NCBI RefSeq assembly: GCF_002958735.1
Contig: NZ_PPGH01000035.1
Location: 150,001-214,000 of the forward strand
Reading direction: 5' to 3'
From: Chromatium okenii
Lineage (GTDB): Bacteria > Pseudomonadota > Gammaproteobacteria > Chromatiales > Chromatiaceae
Length of the DNA stretch: 64,000 bases
The notes beneath the pieces were generated by a model. That model was not told where the DNA came from. It saw nothing but the letters and a program-made list of their open reading frames with translations, and made no database searches. The position numbers and the translations under genes are program-made. Positions 32,058-47,055 of this stretch are shown here, piece after piece; within the stretch, counting starts at the first letter, position 1; each line of letters begins with the position of its first letter.

Positions 32058-33331
32058 GACTTTGGTAAGGTGACACCGCGTTGTCCTTGATATTTGCCAC
32101 TGCGATCTTTATATGATGTTGCGCAAACTTCATCAGATTCAAAGAATAAAATTTGTGCGATACCTTCATTGGCATAAATTTTAGCAGGTAATGGTGTGGT
32201 ATTAGAAAACTCTAAAGTAACGTGTCCTTCCCATTCCGGTTCTAAAGGCGTTACATTCACAATAATACCGCAATTGTGAACAAAAACACCGTTATCTAGT
32301 GCAAAATTACCTGCTTCAGGAACAGTTAAACAAAAAACATCATGATCACCTGCAATCGGTCGTACAGAAACCACTTTATGATTTTGTTTTTCTGCGGTTT
32401 TTTGTCCACGAAATGAATCAATGATATGCGGAAAACGTCTGAATACAGTGCGATCACAGCTTAATAGACTGGCAAGTTCAGCCTGACGCTGATGTCTATC
32501 TGGACTACGTTCCCAAACCGCTTTCATTCGTTCACCTTGTCGTGCATGTTCTATATGACGATGAGTTTTAGGTTCATCTTGATACAAACCATGACGCAAA
32601 TTCCATTCATCTGCTAAACGATGCGTAGGATATAAATGACCATTTAACGGCTGATAAACCATTTCATAACCTCGTGCGACTTGCCGATATAATGGCATTA
32701 ACGAAGCCCCAGGTTTCAGCTCACCAGCAGTAATCCAGCGTCCATCGCGCAACATAAATAAGTGATCGGGTGTTGCAAAGATACTTTTCTCATTATCTAA
32801 TTTCACTTCAATTAAACTATCGCGTCCAATATAGCGAGGAGCATCGAGTTGCGTTACAATCAAGCGACCATTTGCACCAATGCTATAGCCCCAAAACAAT
32901 TCTCCTTGTTCAGCACGAATAGCCATTTCTTCTAATGTTGGCGCAGAACCATCTACTAATGCAACGCGAGTATCTCCTCTAAAACAACGTGCATACGTGC
33001 TTTTTCCTGTACAGAGGACTAATACATTACGCGGAATACGAAAGTATTCGACCGTGCGCGCCAATACAAATGAATTGGGTGGAATAATGCAAACATCAGC
33101 TTTAAGATCAACAAAGCTATTAGGATCAAAGTTTTTTGGATCAATAATTGCGGAATTGATATTTGTAAAGATTTTAAATTCATCAGCGCAGCGCACATCA
33201 TAACCATAGCTCGATGTGCCATAAGAAATAACGCGCCCATGAGCACCTTCTCGCACCTGAAAAGGTTCAAATGGCTCAATCATCCCTTGTTCAGCCATCC
33301 GTCGAATCCACCGATCAGATTTAATCGCCAT
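32054..33331 (-). CDS. dcd: dCTP deaminase interrupted by an intein
   Basis: dCTP deaminase converts dCTP to dUTP for thymidylate synthesis. The 425-codon frame holds two clean halves of a normal 187-aa enzyme: residues 1-115 (MAIKSDRWIRRMAEQ... to GKSTYAR) and 354-425 (CGIIVNVTPLEPEWEG... to GVTLPKS). They are separated by a 238-residue insert with all intein splicing motifs. The insertion is inside the active-site motif GKSTYAR/CGI, directly after Arg115, the Arg that is catalytic in E. coli Dcd; the general base Glu lies in VTLEF of the second half. Without splicing the enzyme should be inactive. It follows puhE by 45 bases and overlaps yhhQ. Confidence 0.93.
   Translation of the reverse strand: MAIKSDRWIRRMAEQGMIEPFEPFQVREGAHGRVISYGTSSYGYDVRCADEFKIFTNINSAIIDPKNFDPNSFVDLKADVCIIPPNSFVLARTVEYFRIPRNVLVLCTGKSTYARCFRGDTRVALVDGSAPTLEEMAIRAEQGELFWGYSIGANGRLIVTQLDAPRYIGRDSLIEVKLDNEKSIFATPDHLFMLRDGRWITAGELKPGASLMPLYRQVARGYEMVYQPLNGHLYPTHRLADEWNLRHGLYQDEPKTHRHIEHARQGERMKAVWERSPDRHQRQAELASLLSCDRTVFRRFPHIIDSFRGQKTAEKQNHKVVSVRPIAGDHDVFCLTVPEAGNFALDNGVFVHNCGIIVNVTPLEPEWEGHVTLEFSNTTPLPAKIYANEGIAQILFFESDEVCATSYKDRSGKYQGQRGVTLPKS
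32273..32986 (-). other. Intein in dcd (238 residues, degenerate or absent endonuclease)
   Basis: Cys1 (CFRGDTRV, block A), TPDH at intein residues 72-75 (block B His), a block F region DVFCLTVPEAGNFAL near 216-230 and the C-terminal HN followed by Cys+1 of the second extein half are all present, so autocatalytic splicing is expected. Residues about 100-200 contain YPTHRLADEWNLRHG and many His, resembling the flank of HNH-type homing endonucleases found in some inteins. The core His-Asp-Asn segment is not recognisable, so I infer a decayed endonuclease. Base composition is like its host gene. Confidence 0.9.
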
Positions 33332-33376
33332 CGCGTCTTCTCATTACCAAAGTTAAATAGGTGATCAATTGACAAT

Positions 33377-34153
33377 CTAGCGGTGAGGGTTGCTCTGTTT
33401 TGTTGGCAGAGCCCAATGCCAAAGTGCTTCATCAGGAATTGGTAACACTAAAAACCAGTGTTCTAAAATTGCCAATGCTAATAGGGTAGCAACCAATGTA
33501 TATCCCACCATTTCGGCATCCGTAACCTGCAATGCCGTCGCTTTTAGAACAATGAGTACGACAATCACCGTTGCGGTAGTGACTGAAATAGGAAACAACA
33601 AATTCATTCCGCGTTTTTTCATATAGGTTTTCAAATAGCGGAGTGGTTCTGGCAGCCAGTCTTCATTGAGATTAGGAACGCCAAAGAATAAATTTAATTT
33701 GGCACTCCAGCGCATGAGCCATAGCACAATAAAAGTCCAAGCACCAACTTGATTAGGTTCATCCCAAGAAATGATAACCAATAATAAACCCGTCACCATA
33801 ATTGCCAATTCGTGATACAAGCTGGTCATAATTGCTAGTCGAAAACGCTGCCATTGCGAACATTTTTCTGGGCAGGCAATTTTACGCGGACCTATCGCAT
33901 AACCAGTGAAATAACTCATTTCGAGTACACCCCAAACAATAACGCCACAAGTAAATGCAACGTAATTCATGGCAACACTCATAGATGCGCTACTCACGAC
34001 AAAACCGAAAATTGCGATGGCAAGAACTGCGACACCGCCGAGCATTGTCCAGCGAAAGGTGCGTCCAGGAAGGTTGTCAACGTATAACACCACTCCTGTA
34101 CTAAACCACCATAAGCCGAGCGCAAATAGAATTGGAAATCCGAAGTCAGACAT
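33377..34153 (-). CDS. puhE: Photosynthetic complex putative assembly protein PuhE
   Basis: Integral membrane protein of 258 aa with seven hydrophobic segments, of the PuhE (DUF3623) family: YVDNLPGRTFRWTM, WGVLEMSYFTGYAIGPRK and LNLFFGVPNLNEDWLPEPLRYLKTYM. In Rhodobacter PuhE affects reaction-centre and light-harvesting levels. Usually acsF lies just before puhE; here puhE directly follows puhC (93-base gap) and acsF is absent. Confidence 0.9.
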   Translation of the reverse strand: MSDFGFPILFALGLWWFSTGVVLYVDNLPGRTFRWTMLGGVAVLAIAIFGFVVSSASMSVAMNYVAFTCGVIVWGVLEMSYFTGYAIGPRKIACPEKCSQWQRFRLAIMTSLYHELAIMVTGLLLVIISWDEPNQVGAWTFIVLWLMRWSAKLNLFFGVPNLNEDWLPEPLRYLKTYMKKRGMNLLFPISVTTATVIVVLIVLKATALQVTDAEMVGYTLVATLLALAILEHWFLVLPIPDEALWHWALPTKQSNPHR

Positions 34154-34246
34154 GAATAAAACCCAGTTTTCGTGCTGCTTCAGAGTCGAATAGACACAAG
34201 CGAGAGAAATAAATGCACTAACCTGTAATGATAGCAGTCAATATCA

Positions 34247-34705
34247 TTAGTGAGTGGTCGGAGGTGGCGGTAAAAGTTGAATGAATACTGCTTCGTTGGT
34301 TACGCCAAATGCCCTTAGTTCAAGTTGAATACCAGTAATTTTATCTCTTAAAGTGAGATTACCACTTTCACGCCGTGCTAAATGGAATGGCTCTGAAAGT
34401 TTTGCATCATAGCCTTTACGTTGTCGTCCCATGCTTCTTAATACGCCACGAATAAAGCCGCCTTCTCCCGGAGGTAAAGTGGTAATTAAAACGCCGGTGT
34501 TGAAATCATGAACTGCAAGCGAACCATCAGCATTATCGAGGAACTGAATTTCTCGTGTTTGTATTTCAGGCGTTACCGGCGCTTGATCCATTTTCATTCC
34601 GGTTAGACGCGCAATGCTAATCATCAGGATAACAAATCCTAATAAGGTAGCAACAGCGATCAATACGCCCCGTGGAAAAGGGCGACTGTTAAATGCTTCA
34701 CTCAA
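34247..34705 (-). CDS. puhC: Photosynthetic complex assembly protein PuhC
   Basis: 152 aa with one N-terminal transmembrane segment (residues about 14-34) and a periplasmic domain. REIQFLDNADGSLAVHDFNTGVLITTLPPGEGGFIRGVLRSM matches the PuhC family, which supports reaction centre/LH1 assembly. 26 bases after puhB. Confidence 0.88.
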   Translation of the reverse strand: MSEAFNSRPFPRGVLIAVATLLGFVILMISIARLTGMKMDQAPVTPEIQTREIQFLDNADGSLAVHDFNTGVLITTLPPGEGGFIRGVLRSMGRQRKGYDAKLSEPFHLARRESGNLTLRDKITGIQLELRAFGVTNEAVFIQLLPPPPTTH

Positions 34706-34731
34706 GGTGCGACCTCATTGGAATAAAACGA

Positions 34732-35355
34732 CTATTCATTGTCTTGAGATGCTAAATCGTTATCAGCCGTCTTCTGTTCGAGATAGGTCTTTAACGCATC
34801 AGCTAAAATCGTTGCAACCCGCCCAGCATCAGGAATAGCGCGGAGCATTGGTTGTGGTGGTGAAAAATGCCAAGGTCGCACGTGTGGCCAGAAAATGATG
34901 TAAGAAGGATGTGCTGTTTCAGCCAGCAATAGCGGAACATCACCTGTTCCATCACTATAATGCCGCAAATCTGCGGAACGAATCTGCTTAAACGGCAGAT
35001 TCATCATCATTTGAATGGCAACGCCAACGCGCATGACAACCCGCTGATTGGTAATAGTATAAACGGTTGCACGAGCCATTGCCCAACCCAATAAAGTGAG
35101 TGCACCAACAGCTAATAAACCCAGTACGACAATCCAAGAAACACCCATTAATGCACTTGCTGCCGAAGAGTCCGCAGACCAATCAGCAGCAATACGCCAG
35201 ACTACGAGCACTGCGAAATACAGCGCGACCGCTCGAATGTGAAAAGCACGTTGCGCCAATGCCGTCCAACGCGGTGCGCCTTGCCAAAGCACCTCCTCAC
35301 CGGAAGGAAGTTGCTCTGGCAATCCACGAACAGGCTCGAAGTCATATTCTTTCAC
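34732..35355 (-). CDS. puhB: Photosynthetic complex assembly protein PuhB
   Basis: Membrane protein of 207 aa that assists reaction-centre assembly in purple bacteria. Starts [20 protein letters not shown], with [13 protein letters not shown] and the PH-like segment [30 protein letters not shown] as in the family; three hydrophobic segments. The GTG start overlaps the puhA stop (GTGA); a 20-codon upstream extension inside puhA is discarded. Translation is probably coupled to puhA. Confidence 0.9.
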   Translation of the reverse strand: MKEYDFEPVRGLPEQLPSGEEVLWQGAPRWTALAQRAFHIRAVALYFAVLVVWRIAADWSADSSAASALMGVSWIVVLGLLAVGALTLLGWAMARATVYTITNQRVVMRVGVAIQMMMNLPFKQIRSADLRHYSDGTGDVPLLLAETAHPSYIIFWPHVRPWHFSPPQPMLRAIPDAGRVATILADALKTYLEQKTADNDLASQDNE

Positions 35356-36131
35356 AGCAGCGGCTCGGCACGTTCCGCAGTGGCATACAGTTTGCCGCCA
35401 CCGTAGTAAGCGCAAACTTTGTCTTCTTCAAAAAGCGTAATTTGATCAGGATTAGTTAAAGCGGGCACATTAGCAAAATGCGCTGCTTTGATGGCTAATA
35501 CCTTGATTGTCCGCGCTTTTTTATTGAATTTGCAGAAGTTAATCGGCAACAATGCTTGTTTACCGCCTTGTGCAACTTTCATTTCTAAATAACGAATTTG
35601 TGGCTCAGAACGATCTACCCAAACATCAGTCACGGTGCCGCCCACTTCGCCATCCAATCCGATTACGGTCATGCCGCGTGGATCAGGATCACGGGTTGCA
35701 ATGGAGAAATCAGTGGCAACACGCAGCGGCACGATTTTCGGTGCGCCTTCGTGAGTCAAATCAGGATGTTTTTCCCGATCAGGTGATGCGCCCGGTCCGA
35801 ATGCAGACAACATTGGATCGCCGTTTGGAATCAGCGGTGCGCCAGAAAATGGTGCTGACGGTGTTGCGTTGACAGCTGCTACTGCTTCCTGACGTGGCAC
35901 AGAAACGGTGCCAGCGTTGTGAGGCAGAACAAACGTTTTTGGCGTTGGCATTGCGGGGAAACCAACGACCTTCACCCGCCCACCAGACCGATCAGTACGA
36001 CTGGATTCGAGTGGATACCCTTCGCGTTTGTCTTCGCGATGCAAATAATAGACCAGCCCAGCGAAAAAGAACCAAAACGCCCAAATTGAAAGTTGGGCAA
36101 CGTCAATATATTCGGTGATGGCAGCAGACAC
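35352..36131 (-). CDS. puhA: Photosynthetic reaction centre H subunit
   Basis: Caps the cytoplasmic face of the L/M reaction centre and controls proton delivery to QB. 259 aa: one membrane helix (about 12-32, [28 protein letters not shown]) and a large PRC-barrel domain with [35 protein letters not shown]. Follows bchM by 60 bases with no lhaA between. The L and M genes (pufLM) are not in the window. Confidence 0.97.
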   Translation of the reverse strand: MSAAITEYIDVAQLSIWAFWFFFAGLVYYLHREDKREGYPLESSRTDRSGGRVKVVGFPAMPTPKTFVLPHNAGTVSVPRQEAVAAVNATPSAPFSGAPLIPNGDPMLSAFGPGASPDREKHPDLTHEGAPKIVPLRVATDFSIATRDPDPRGMTVIGLDGEVGGTVTDVWVDRSEPQIRYLEMKVAQGGKQALLPINFCKFNKKARTIKVLAIKAAHFANVPALTNPDQITLFEEDKVCAYYGGGKLYATAERAEPLL

Positions 36132-36191
36132 GATATAACCTCCGTAGGATTGAGAATAACTAGCCGCAAATGGCTAGGCCGAACAAATATC

Positions 36192-36896
36192 TCAACCTTG
36201 GCGCACCAGCTCCAAAGCCTGAGACATATAAAAACCCAAAATAATGCGCCGTGTGCGCTGGGCATCCCAACCCTGTAACTCATCATCCGCTGCGATCCGT
36301 TTGCGCATCGCCTTCTCGCTCACCGGCTCAATCGCTGGCGAGCGATCGCTGCGCGGAAACAACCGCCCAATCGCCAGCATCAGCGTCAAGGGCACGGTGC
36401 GCGGCGCAAAAGTAAACACAATTGAGGAATTGGTGCGCTGCGCCAGCCCAGCGAGCACCTTCACTGCATCCTCCGGGCGATAATGAATCAACGAATCCAT
36501 CGCCACCACATAATCAAATTGTCCGTGCGCCGGATCAAGCATATCGCCCGCTTGAAAATTGATCGAACCCGCGCCCAAATCGCTCGGCATCCGCTCGCGG
36601 GCAATGTCAATCAGCGTCGGCGCAACATCAATGGCGATCACTTCCGCACCGCGTCGCGCCGCTTCAATCGCCAGCAATCCCGTGCCGCAGCCCGCATCCA
36701 ACAGCCGTTTGCCCGTCAAATCAGCCGGCAGCCAGCTCAACAACGTGCCGCGCATGTCATCGCGTCCGGCGCGAACCGTTTCCCGAATGCGACTGACTTT
36801 GGCGTCCGAGGTCAGTTTTGACCACGCATCGGCAGCAGTGCGATCAAAATAGGTTTTGATCTTCGCTTGCCGGTCTTGATAGGAAACTTTGCTCAT
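36192..36896 (-). CDS. bchM: Mg-protoporphyrin IX methyltransferase
   Basis: SAM-dependent methylation of the ring C propionate of Mg-protoporphyrin IX. 234 aa; N-terminal SYQDRQAKIKTYFDRTAADAWSKLTSD and SAM motif LLDAGCGTGLLAIEAARRGAEVIAIDVAPTL (about 65-95) as in BchM. It is last in bchFNBHLM and acts directly on the product of the BchH-containing chelatase, which is encoded in the same operon. 36 bases after bchL. Confidence 0.95.
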   Translation of the reverse strand: MSKVSYQDRQAKIKTYFDRTAADAWSKLTSDAKVSRIRETVRAGRDDMRGTLLSWLPADLTGKRLLDAGCGTGLLAIEAARRGAEVIAIDVAPTLIDIARERMPSDLGAGSINFQAGDMLDPAHGQFDYVVAMDSLIHYRPEDAVKVLAGLAQRTNSSIVFTFAPRTVPLTLMLAIGRLFPRSDRSPAIEPVSEKAMRKRIAADDELQGWDAQRTRRIILGFYMSQALELVRQG

Positions 36897-36932
36897 GTTC
36901 GTGTATTTATTTCAATCCTTGTTGTATTGGAT

Positions 36933-41531
<4,599 letters not shown>

Positions 41532-41557
<26 letters not shown>

Positions 41558-43103
41558 CGTAGAGCGTCTCCACGGTAATGGTGGTAATTCCGCGTTCTTG
41601 AGCGAAGCGTTCGGTATTGCGCCGAGCCTTGCCGCGAACGAAAAACGGAATCTTCTTGAGTTCTTGTTCGGCTTCCATTGCCCATGTTGTCGCGGGAGTC
41701 TCTTCCGCTGCCGCCTCTTCTGGCACAACTGCCGCAGTCAGCGCCGGGCGCGTTGCCATGCCGCCCAAATGCGATGGCGCTGCGCCTTCGTGAAACTCGA
41801 AATCTTCCCGAAACATCGTAATCAAATGTTCCTCAAGTCCCATCATCAACGGATGCACCCAAGTATCAAAGATTACATTTGCGCCTTCAAAACCCATCTG
41901 CGGCGCATAACGGGCGGGAAAATCTTGAATGTGCGCTGGCGCTGAAATCACCGCGCAGGGCACACCGAGCCGCTTGGCAATATGGCGCTCCATCTGCGTT
42001 CCCAACACCAGCTCAGGATGCGCTTCGGCAACTCGCGCCTCGACTTCCAAATAATCATCAGTAATCAACGGCTCCACGCCGTACCGCTTGGCGGCTTCCC
42101 GCACTTCCCGCGCAAACTCGCGGGCGTAAGTGCCCAAACCAACAACCGTCAATCCCAACTCTTCGGTCGCCATCCGCGCTGCGGCAACGGCATGAGTCGC
42201 ATCACCAAAGATAAATACGCGCTTGCCGGTGAGATAAGTTGAGTCTACTGAACGCGAGTACCACGCCATTCTGGCGGATGACGGCGCAGCGGTTGTGTCG
42301 ACATCAATGCCCGCAACGCGCCCAATTTCAGCAATAAAATCATGGATCGCACCGATGCCAATTGGCACCGTTTTGATCGTCGGTTGCCCAAAACTGCGCC
42401 GCAACCAGTCGCACGTTTGATCGGCGATTTCAGGATACAGGCAAACGTTGAAATCCGCTTCTGGCAAACGCAGCACGTCTTGCGGGCTGGCACCGAGCGG
42501 CGCGACCACGTTGACGCCCACGCCAATCGAATCCAACAACCGTGTGATTTCCACCACATCATCGCGGCAGCGAAAACCCAGCGCCGTCGGGCCGAGCAGA
42601 TTTGCCAGCGGACGCGCTCCCGCGTGACGCAATTCCCGTTCTGTGCCCGGCGCAGGGACGCGACTTTTCAGCAGTCCGCGCACCAATTGATAAAAGGTTT
42701 CGCTCGCGCCCCAATTTTCTTTGCGGGTGTAAGCCGGCAGTTCCAGCGCCAGCACCGGAATCGGCAGCTCCATGCCCTGCGCCAACGCGCCCGGCTGATC
42801 CTGAATCAACTCCGCCGTGCAGGATTCACCAATCAAAATCAACTGCGGACGAAAGCGATCAAACGTCTCTTGAATCGTGCGCTTCACCAATTCGGCCGTG
42901 TCACCGCCCAGCTCCCGCGCTTGAAAACTGGTGTAACTGACCGGCGGACGCTGGCTGCGCCGCTCAATCATGGTGAACAGCAAATCAGCGTAGGTATCGC
43001 CCTGCGGCGCGTGTAACACCAAATGCACCCCAGTCATCGAGGTGACAATGCGCATCGCGCCGATGTGTGGCGGGCCTTCGTAGCTCCAAAGCGTCAACTG
43101 CAT
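41532..43103 (-). CDS. bchB: Light-independent protochlorophyllide reductase subunit B
   Basis: NifK-like half of the BchNB catalytic complex. 523 aa from [18 protein letters not shown]; the 15 codons upstream overlap bchN. Asp36 (APQGD) is in place as the unusual fourth ligand of the NB [4Fe-4S] cluster. The C-terminal domain [39 protein letters not shown] is complete. 4 bases after bchN. Confidence 0.97.
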
Positions 43104-43107
43104 AACA

Positions 43108-44924
<1,817 letters not shown>

Positions 44925-44952
44925 CTGAATGATGACGTAAATGACGTAGAGA

Positions 44953-44981
44953 AATCTAGTCTGCTTTCAGGCAGGCGTCAA
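44953..44981 (-). promoter_or_regulatory. Predicted sigma70 promoter of bchF operon
   Basis: Minus strand: TTGACG (44981-44976), 17-base spacer, TAGATT (44958-44953). Initiation near 44946 falls in tandem ATGACGTA repeats (44932-44939, 44941-44948) on the plus strand; a TTTACGTAAA palindrome (44988-44997) lies just upstream of the -35. Confidence 0.6.
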
Positions 44982-45011
44982 CCGGGCTTTACGTAAACCT
45001 GACTTGACAAC

Positions 45012-45029
45012 TGTGCGCTAGCCACCACA
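45012..45029. promoter_or_regulatory. PpsR/CrtJ box 1 (TGT-N12-ACA)
   Basis: Exact TGT GCGCTAGCCACC ACA, about 30 bases upstream of the bchF -35. TGT-N12-ACA is the known PpsR/CrtJ operator, and ppsR lies divergently 575 bases away. Confidence 0.65.
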
Positions 45030-45144
45030 ATAGAGTTGACTGGCATCGGAGTTGTCATCATCGCCGGGTGTACAGCAAAACTTTATTTACTGCGCTCGGA
45101 ACAAAATTCCGACATGACGATCTGATAAGGCTCATTTCATTGCT

Positions 45145-45162
45145 TGTCCGTTGCGCATCACA
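45145..45162. promoter_or_regulatory. PpsR/CrtJ box 2 (TGT-N12-ACA)
   Basis: Exact TGT CCGTTGCGCATC ACA, 133 bases from box 1 (start to start). CrtJ/PpsR often binds paired boxes cooperatively; here one pair may serve bchF and possibly ppsR. Confidence 0.55.
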
Positions 45163-45603
45163 GAATCATTATTCATTGAAGCTAGACTCTAGTATTACAT
45201 TGAGTACGCTGTAGTGCATTTTAGTCCATATAAAAAACACTCTTAGCAGTGACAACAACCTAAAGATTGAGAACATGAAGAGGGGATTTTCTTGTTTTTT
45301 AGGCAATGGCTGTCTGACAATAAACCGGTGGATGGTATCCACAAGCGCGAAGGTTTCGCGCCCCGTCGGGCATGAACAACATTGGGTCGCAAAGTCACCT
45401 TGCCCAAGGATGAGCAGCAGGGTGATTTTATGGTAACGCCGGGGCGCAATGTTCAGTAGTACTCGATGTTGCCAACACAGGTTGGCCATTCGGTTGAGAC
45501 TGCCCAACCAAGACTCTAGTTGCAGTGATCACACTATCAACGGAGAGCGAATGACCCAGTTGTGCATAAACACTTATACGCACATTTTTGGGAGCAGGTT
45601 TAG
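45163..45603. other. Intergenic region without a recognised gene
   Basis: The 441 bases between the second PpsR box and ppsR contain no gene I can support. Short open frames on both strands have no recognisable motif. A GGTTGG/CCAACC hairpin (about 45480-45509) and the operator-like repeat at 45561-45584 are the visible structures. Confidence 0.5.
45561..45584. promoter_or_regulatory. Operator-like inverted repeat upstream of ppsR
   Basis: Imperfect inverted repeat with arms TGTGCATAA and TTATACGCACA around ACAC, 20 bases before the ppsR start. It is placed to overlap the ppsR promoter or leader. The binding factor is unknown. Confidence 0.4.
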
Positions 45604-47043
45604 TTGCTAAATCCAATACGACAAGGATTGAAACGCAGCCTCAACGCGGAGACCGCTGCCGCTCTCATTGAGGGCATGGCAGATATTGCCGTGGTCGTCG
45701 ATCCTCAAGGCGTGGTCAGCGATATTGTCTTTGGCAGTGCTGATCTGTTATCCGATTTCAGTGCCGATTGGGTGGGGCAACGGTGGCTGGAAACCGTGTC
45801 ACCAGAAAGTCGGCTCGATCTCGAAGCACTCCTCGCCGAATCGCACACCGACGGTATGACGCGCTGGCATCAGATTAATCATCCATCAGTGCGTGGTATT
45901 GATATTCCCATTCAATACCGAGCGCTGCGGTTAACGGAAAACGGCGCAGTAGTCGCCATTGGACGCAACTTACAAGGTATGACTGCGTTGCAGCAGCAAC
46001 TCGTTGATGCCCAGCAAGCATTGGAACGCGATTATTGGCGTTTCCGTCAAGTCGAAACCCGTTACCGGCTGCTATTTCGAATGGTTTCTGAAGCCATTCT
46101 CATCATCGACGCGCCAACGCAGCGCGTGGTTGAAGCGAATCCTGCTGCCGGTCAACTGCTCGGTGAAACGCCAACTCGCGTTATTGGTCGCCCTTTTCCA
46201 GAAGGTTTTGATCCTGAAAGCACACAAGCCATCAATGGTTTACTGGCGGGAGTGCGGGCAGCGGGACGCGCTGATGATGTGCGAGCGCGATTGATTGACG
46301 GTGTGCAAGAATTTCTCGTCGCTGCGTCGCTGCTGCGCCAAGAAAATGTGACTTTTTTATTGGTGCGCTTATCGCCGTTATTGACTGGCATGAGTGCCAA
46401 TGTGTTGCCGGAAGCTAAAACCCGTTATCTACGCATTCTCGAAAATGCTCCCGATTGTGTGGTGATCACTGACGCTGAGGGACGCATTCTCACTGCGAAT
46501 AGCACCTTTTTAAGTCTCGCCGAAATTGCCACCGAGCAGCAGGCACGCGGCGAGTCGCTGGACCGTTGGCTGGGTCGTCCCGGCGTTGATTTGAATGTGT
46601 TGATGGGCAATCTGCGCCAGCACGCCACCGTTCGCTTGTTTGCCACCATGCTGCGCGGTGAATACGGTTCGACCACTGAAGTAGAAATTTCTGCTGTTGC
46701 AGTACGCAACGGCGAACGTCCCTATTTTGGCTTTTTCATCCGCGATGTCGGGCGGCGTTTGAGCAGCGAGCAGCCCATCAGCCCCGAACAAACGCGCTGG
46801 CTGGATCAATTAACGGAGCGGGTGGGACGCGTGCCGCTGAAGGAATTGGTGCGCGAATCGACCGACACGATTGAGCGTCTGTGCATTGAAGCGGCGCTGA
46901 AATTGACCGGCGACAATCGCGCTTCTGCCGCCGAATTGCTTGGCTTGAGCCGCCAAAGTCTGTACGTCAAAATCGACCGTTACGGCATTGTTGCTGACCA
47001 CACGCCCGATGCGCCCGCACCTGAGCACAAACATCTCCCTTGA
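45604..47043 (+). CDS. ppsR: PpsR/CrtJ-type photosynthesis transcriptional regulator
   Basis: Redox-responsive repressor of photosynthesis genes. 479 aa: PAS domains at about 24-130, 150-260 and 275-390 (DAPTQRVVEANPAAGQLLG, NAPDCVVITDAEGRILTAN), then a Fis-type helix-turn-helix at the C-terminus (CIEAALKLTGDNRASAAELLGLSRQSLYVKIDRY). Cys427 at the entry to this helix matches the position of the redox-active Cys of CrtJ; Cys285 lies in the last PAS. TTG 45604 (9 bases after GGAG) keeps the conserved N-terminal helix; the first ATG is at 45676. It begins ppsR-bchG-bchP. Confidence 0.92.
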   Translation: MLNPIRQGLKRSLNAETAAALIEGMADIAVVVDPQGVVSDIVFGSADLLSDFSADWVGQRWLETVSPESRLDLEALLAESHTDGMTRWHQINHPSVRGIDIPIQYRALRLTENGAVVAIGRNLQGMTALQQQLVDAQQALERDYWRFRQVETRYRLLFRMVSEAILIIDAPTQRVVEANPAAGQLLGETPTRVIGRPFPEGFDPESTQAINGLLAGVRAAGRADDVRARLIDGVQEFLVAASLLRQENVTFLLVRLSPLLTGMSANVLPEAKTRYLRILENAPDCVVITDAEGRILTANSTFLSLAEIATEQQARGESLDRWLGRPGVDLNVLMGNLRQHATVRLFATMLRGEYGSTTEVEISAVAVRNGERPYFGFFIRDVGRRLSSEQPISPEQTRWLDQLTERVGRVPLKELVRESTDTIERLCIEAALKLTGDNRASAAELLGLSRQSLYVKIDRYGIVADHTPDAPAPEHKHLP

Positions 47044-47055
47044 TAGGTTTTCTGC

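Noticed and set aside
45169..45507. A 112-codon minus-strand frame and a 62-codon frame (45428-45616) upstream of ppsR.
   Set aside because: No recognisable domain, start by weak codons, and they cover the PpsR/ppsR regulatory region; no conserved motif was found on either strand.
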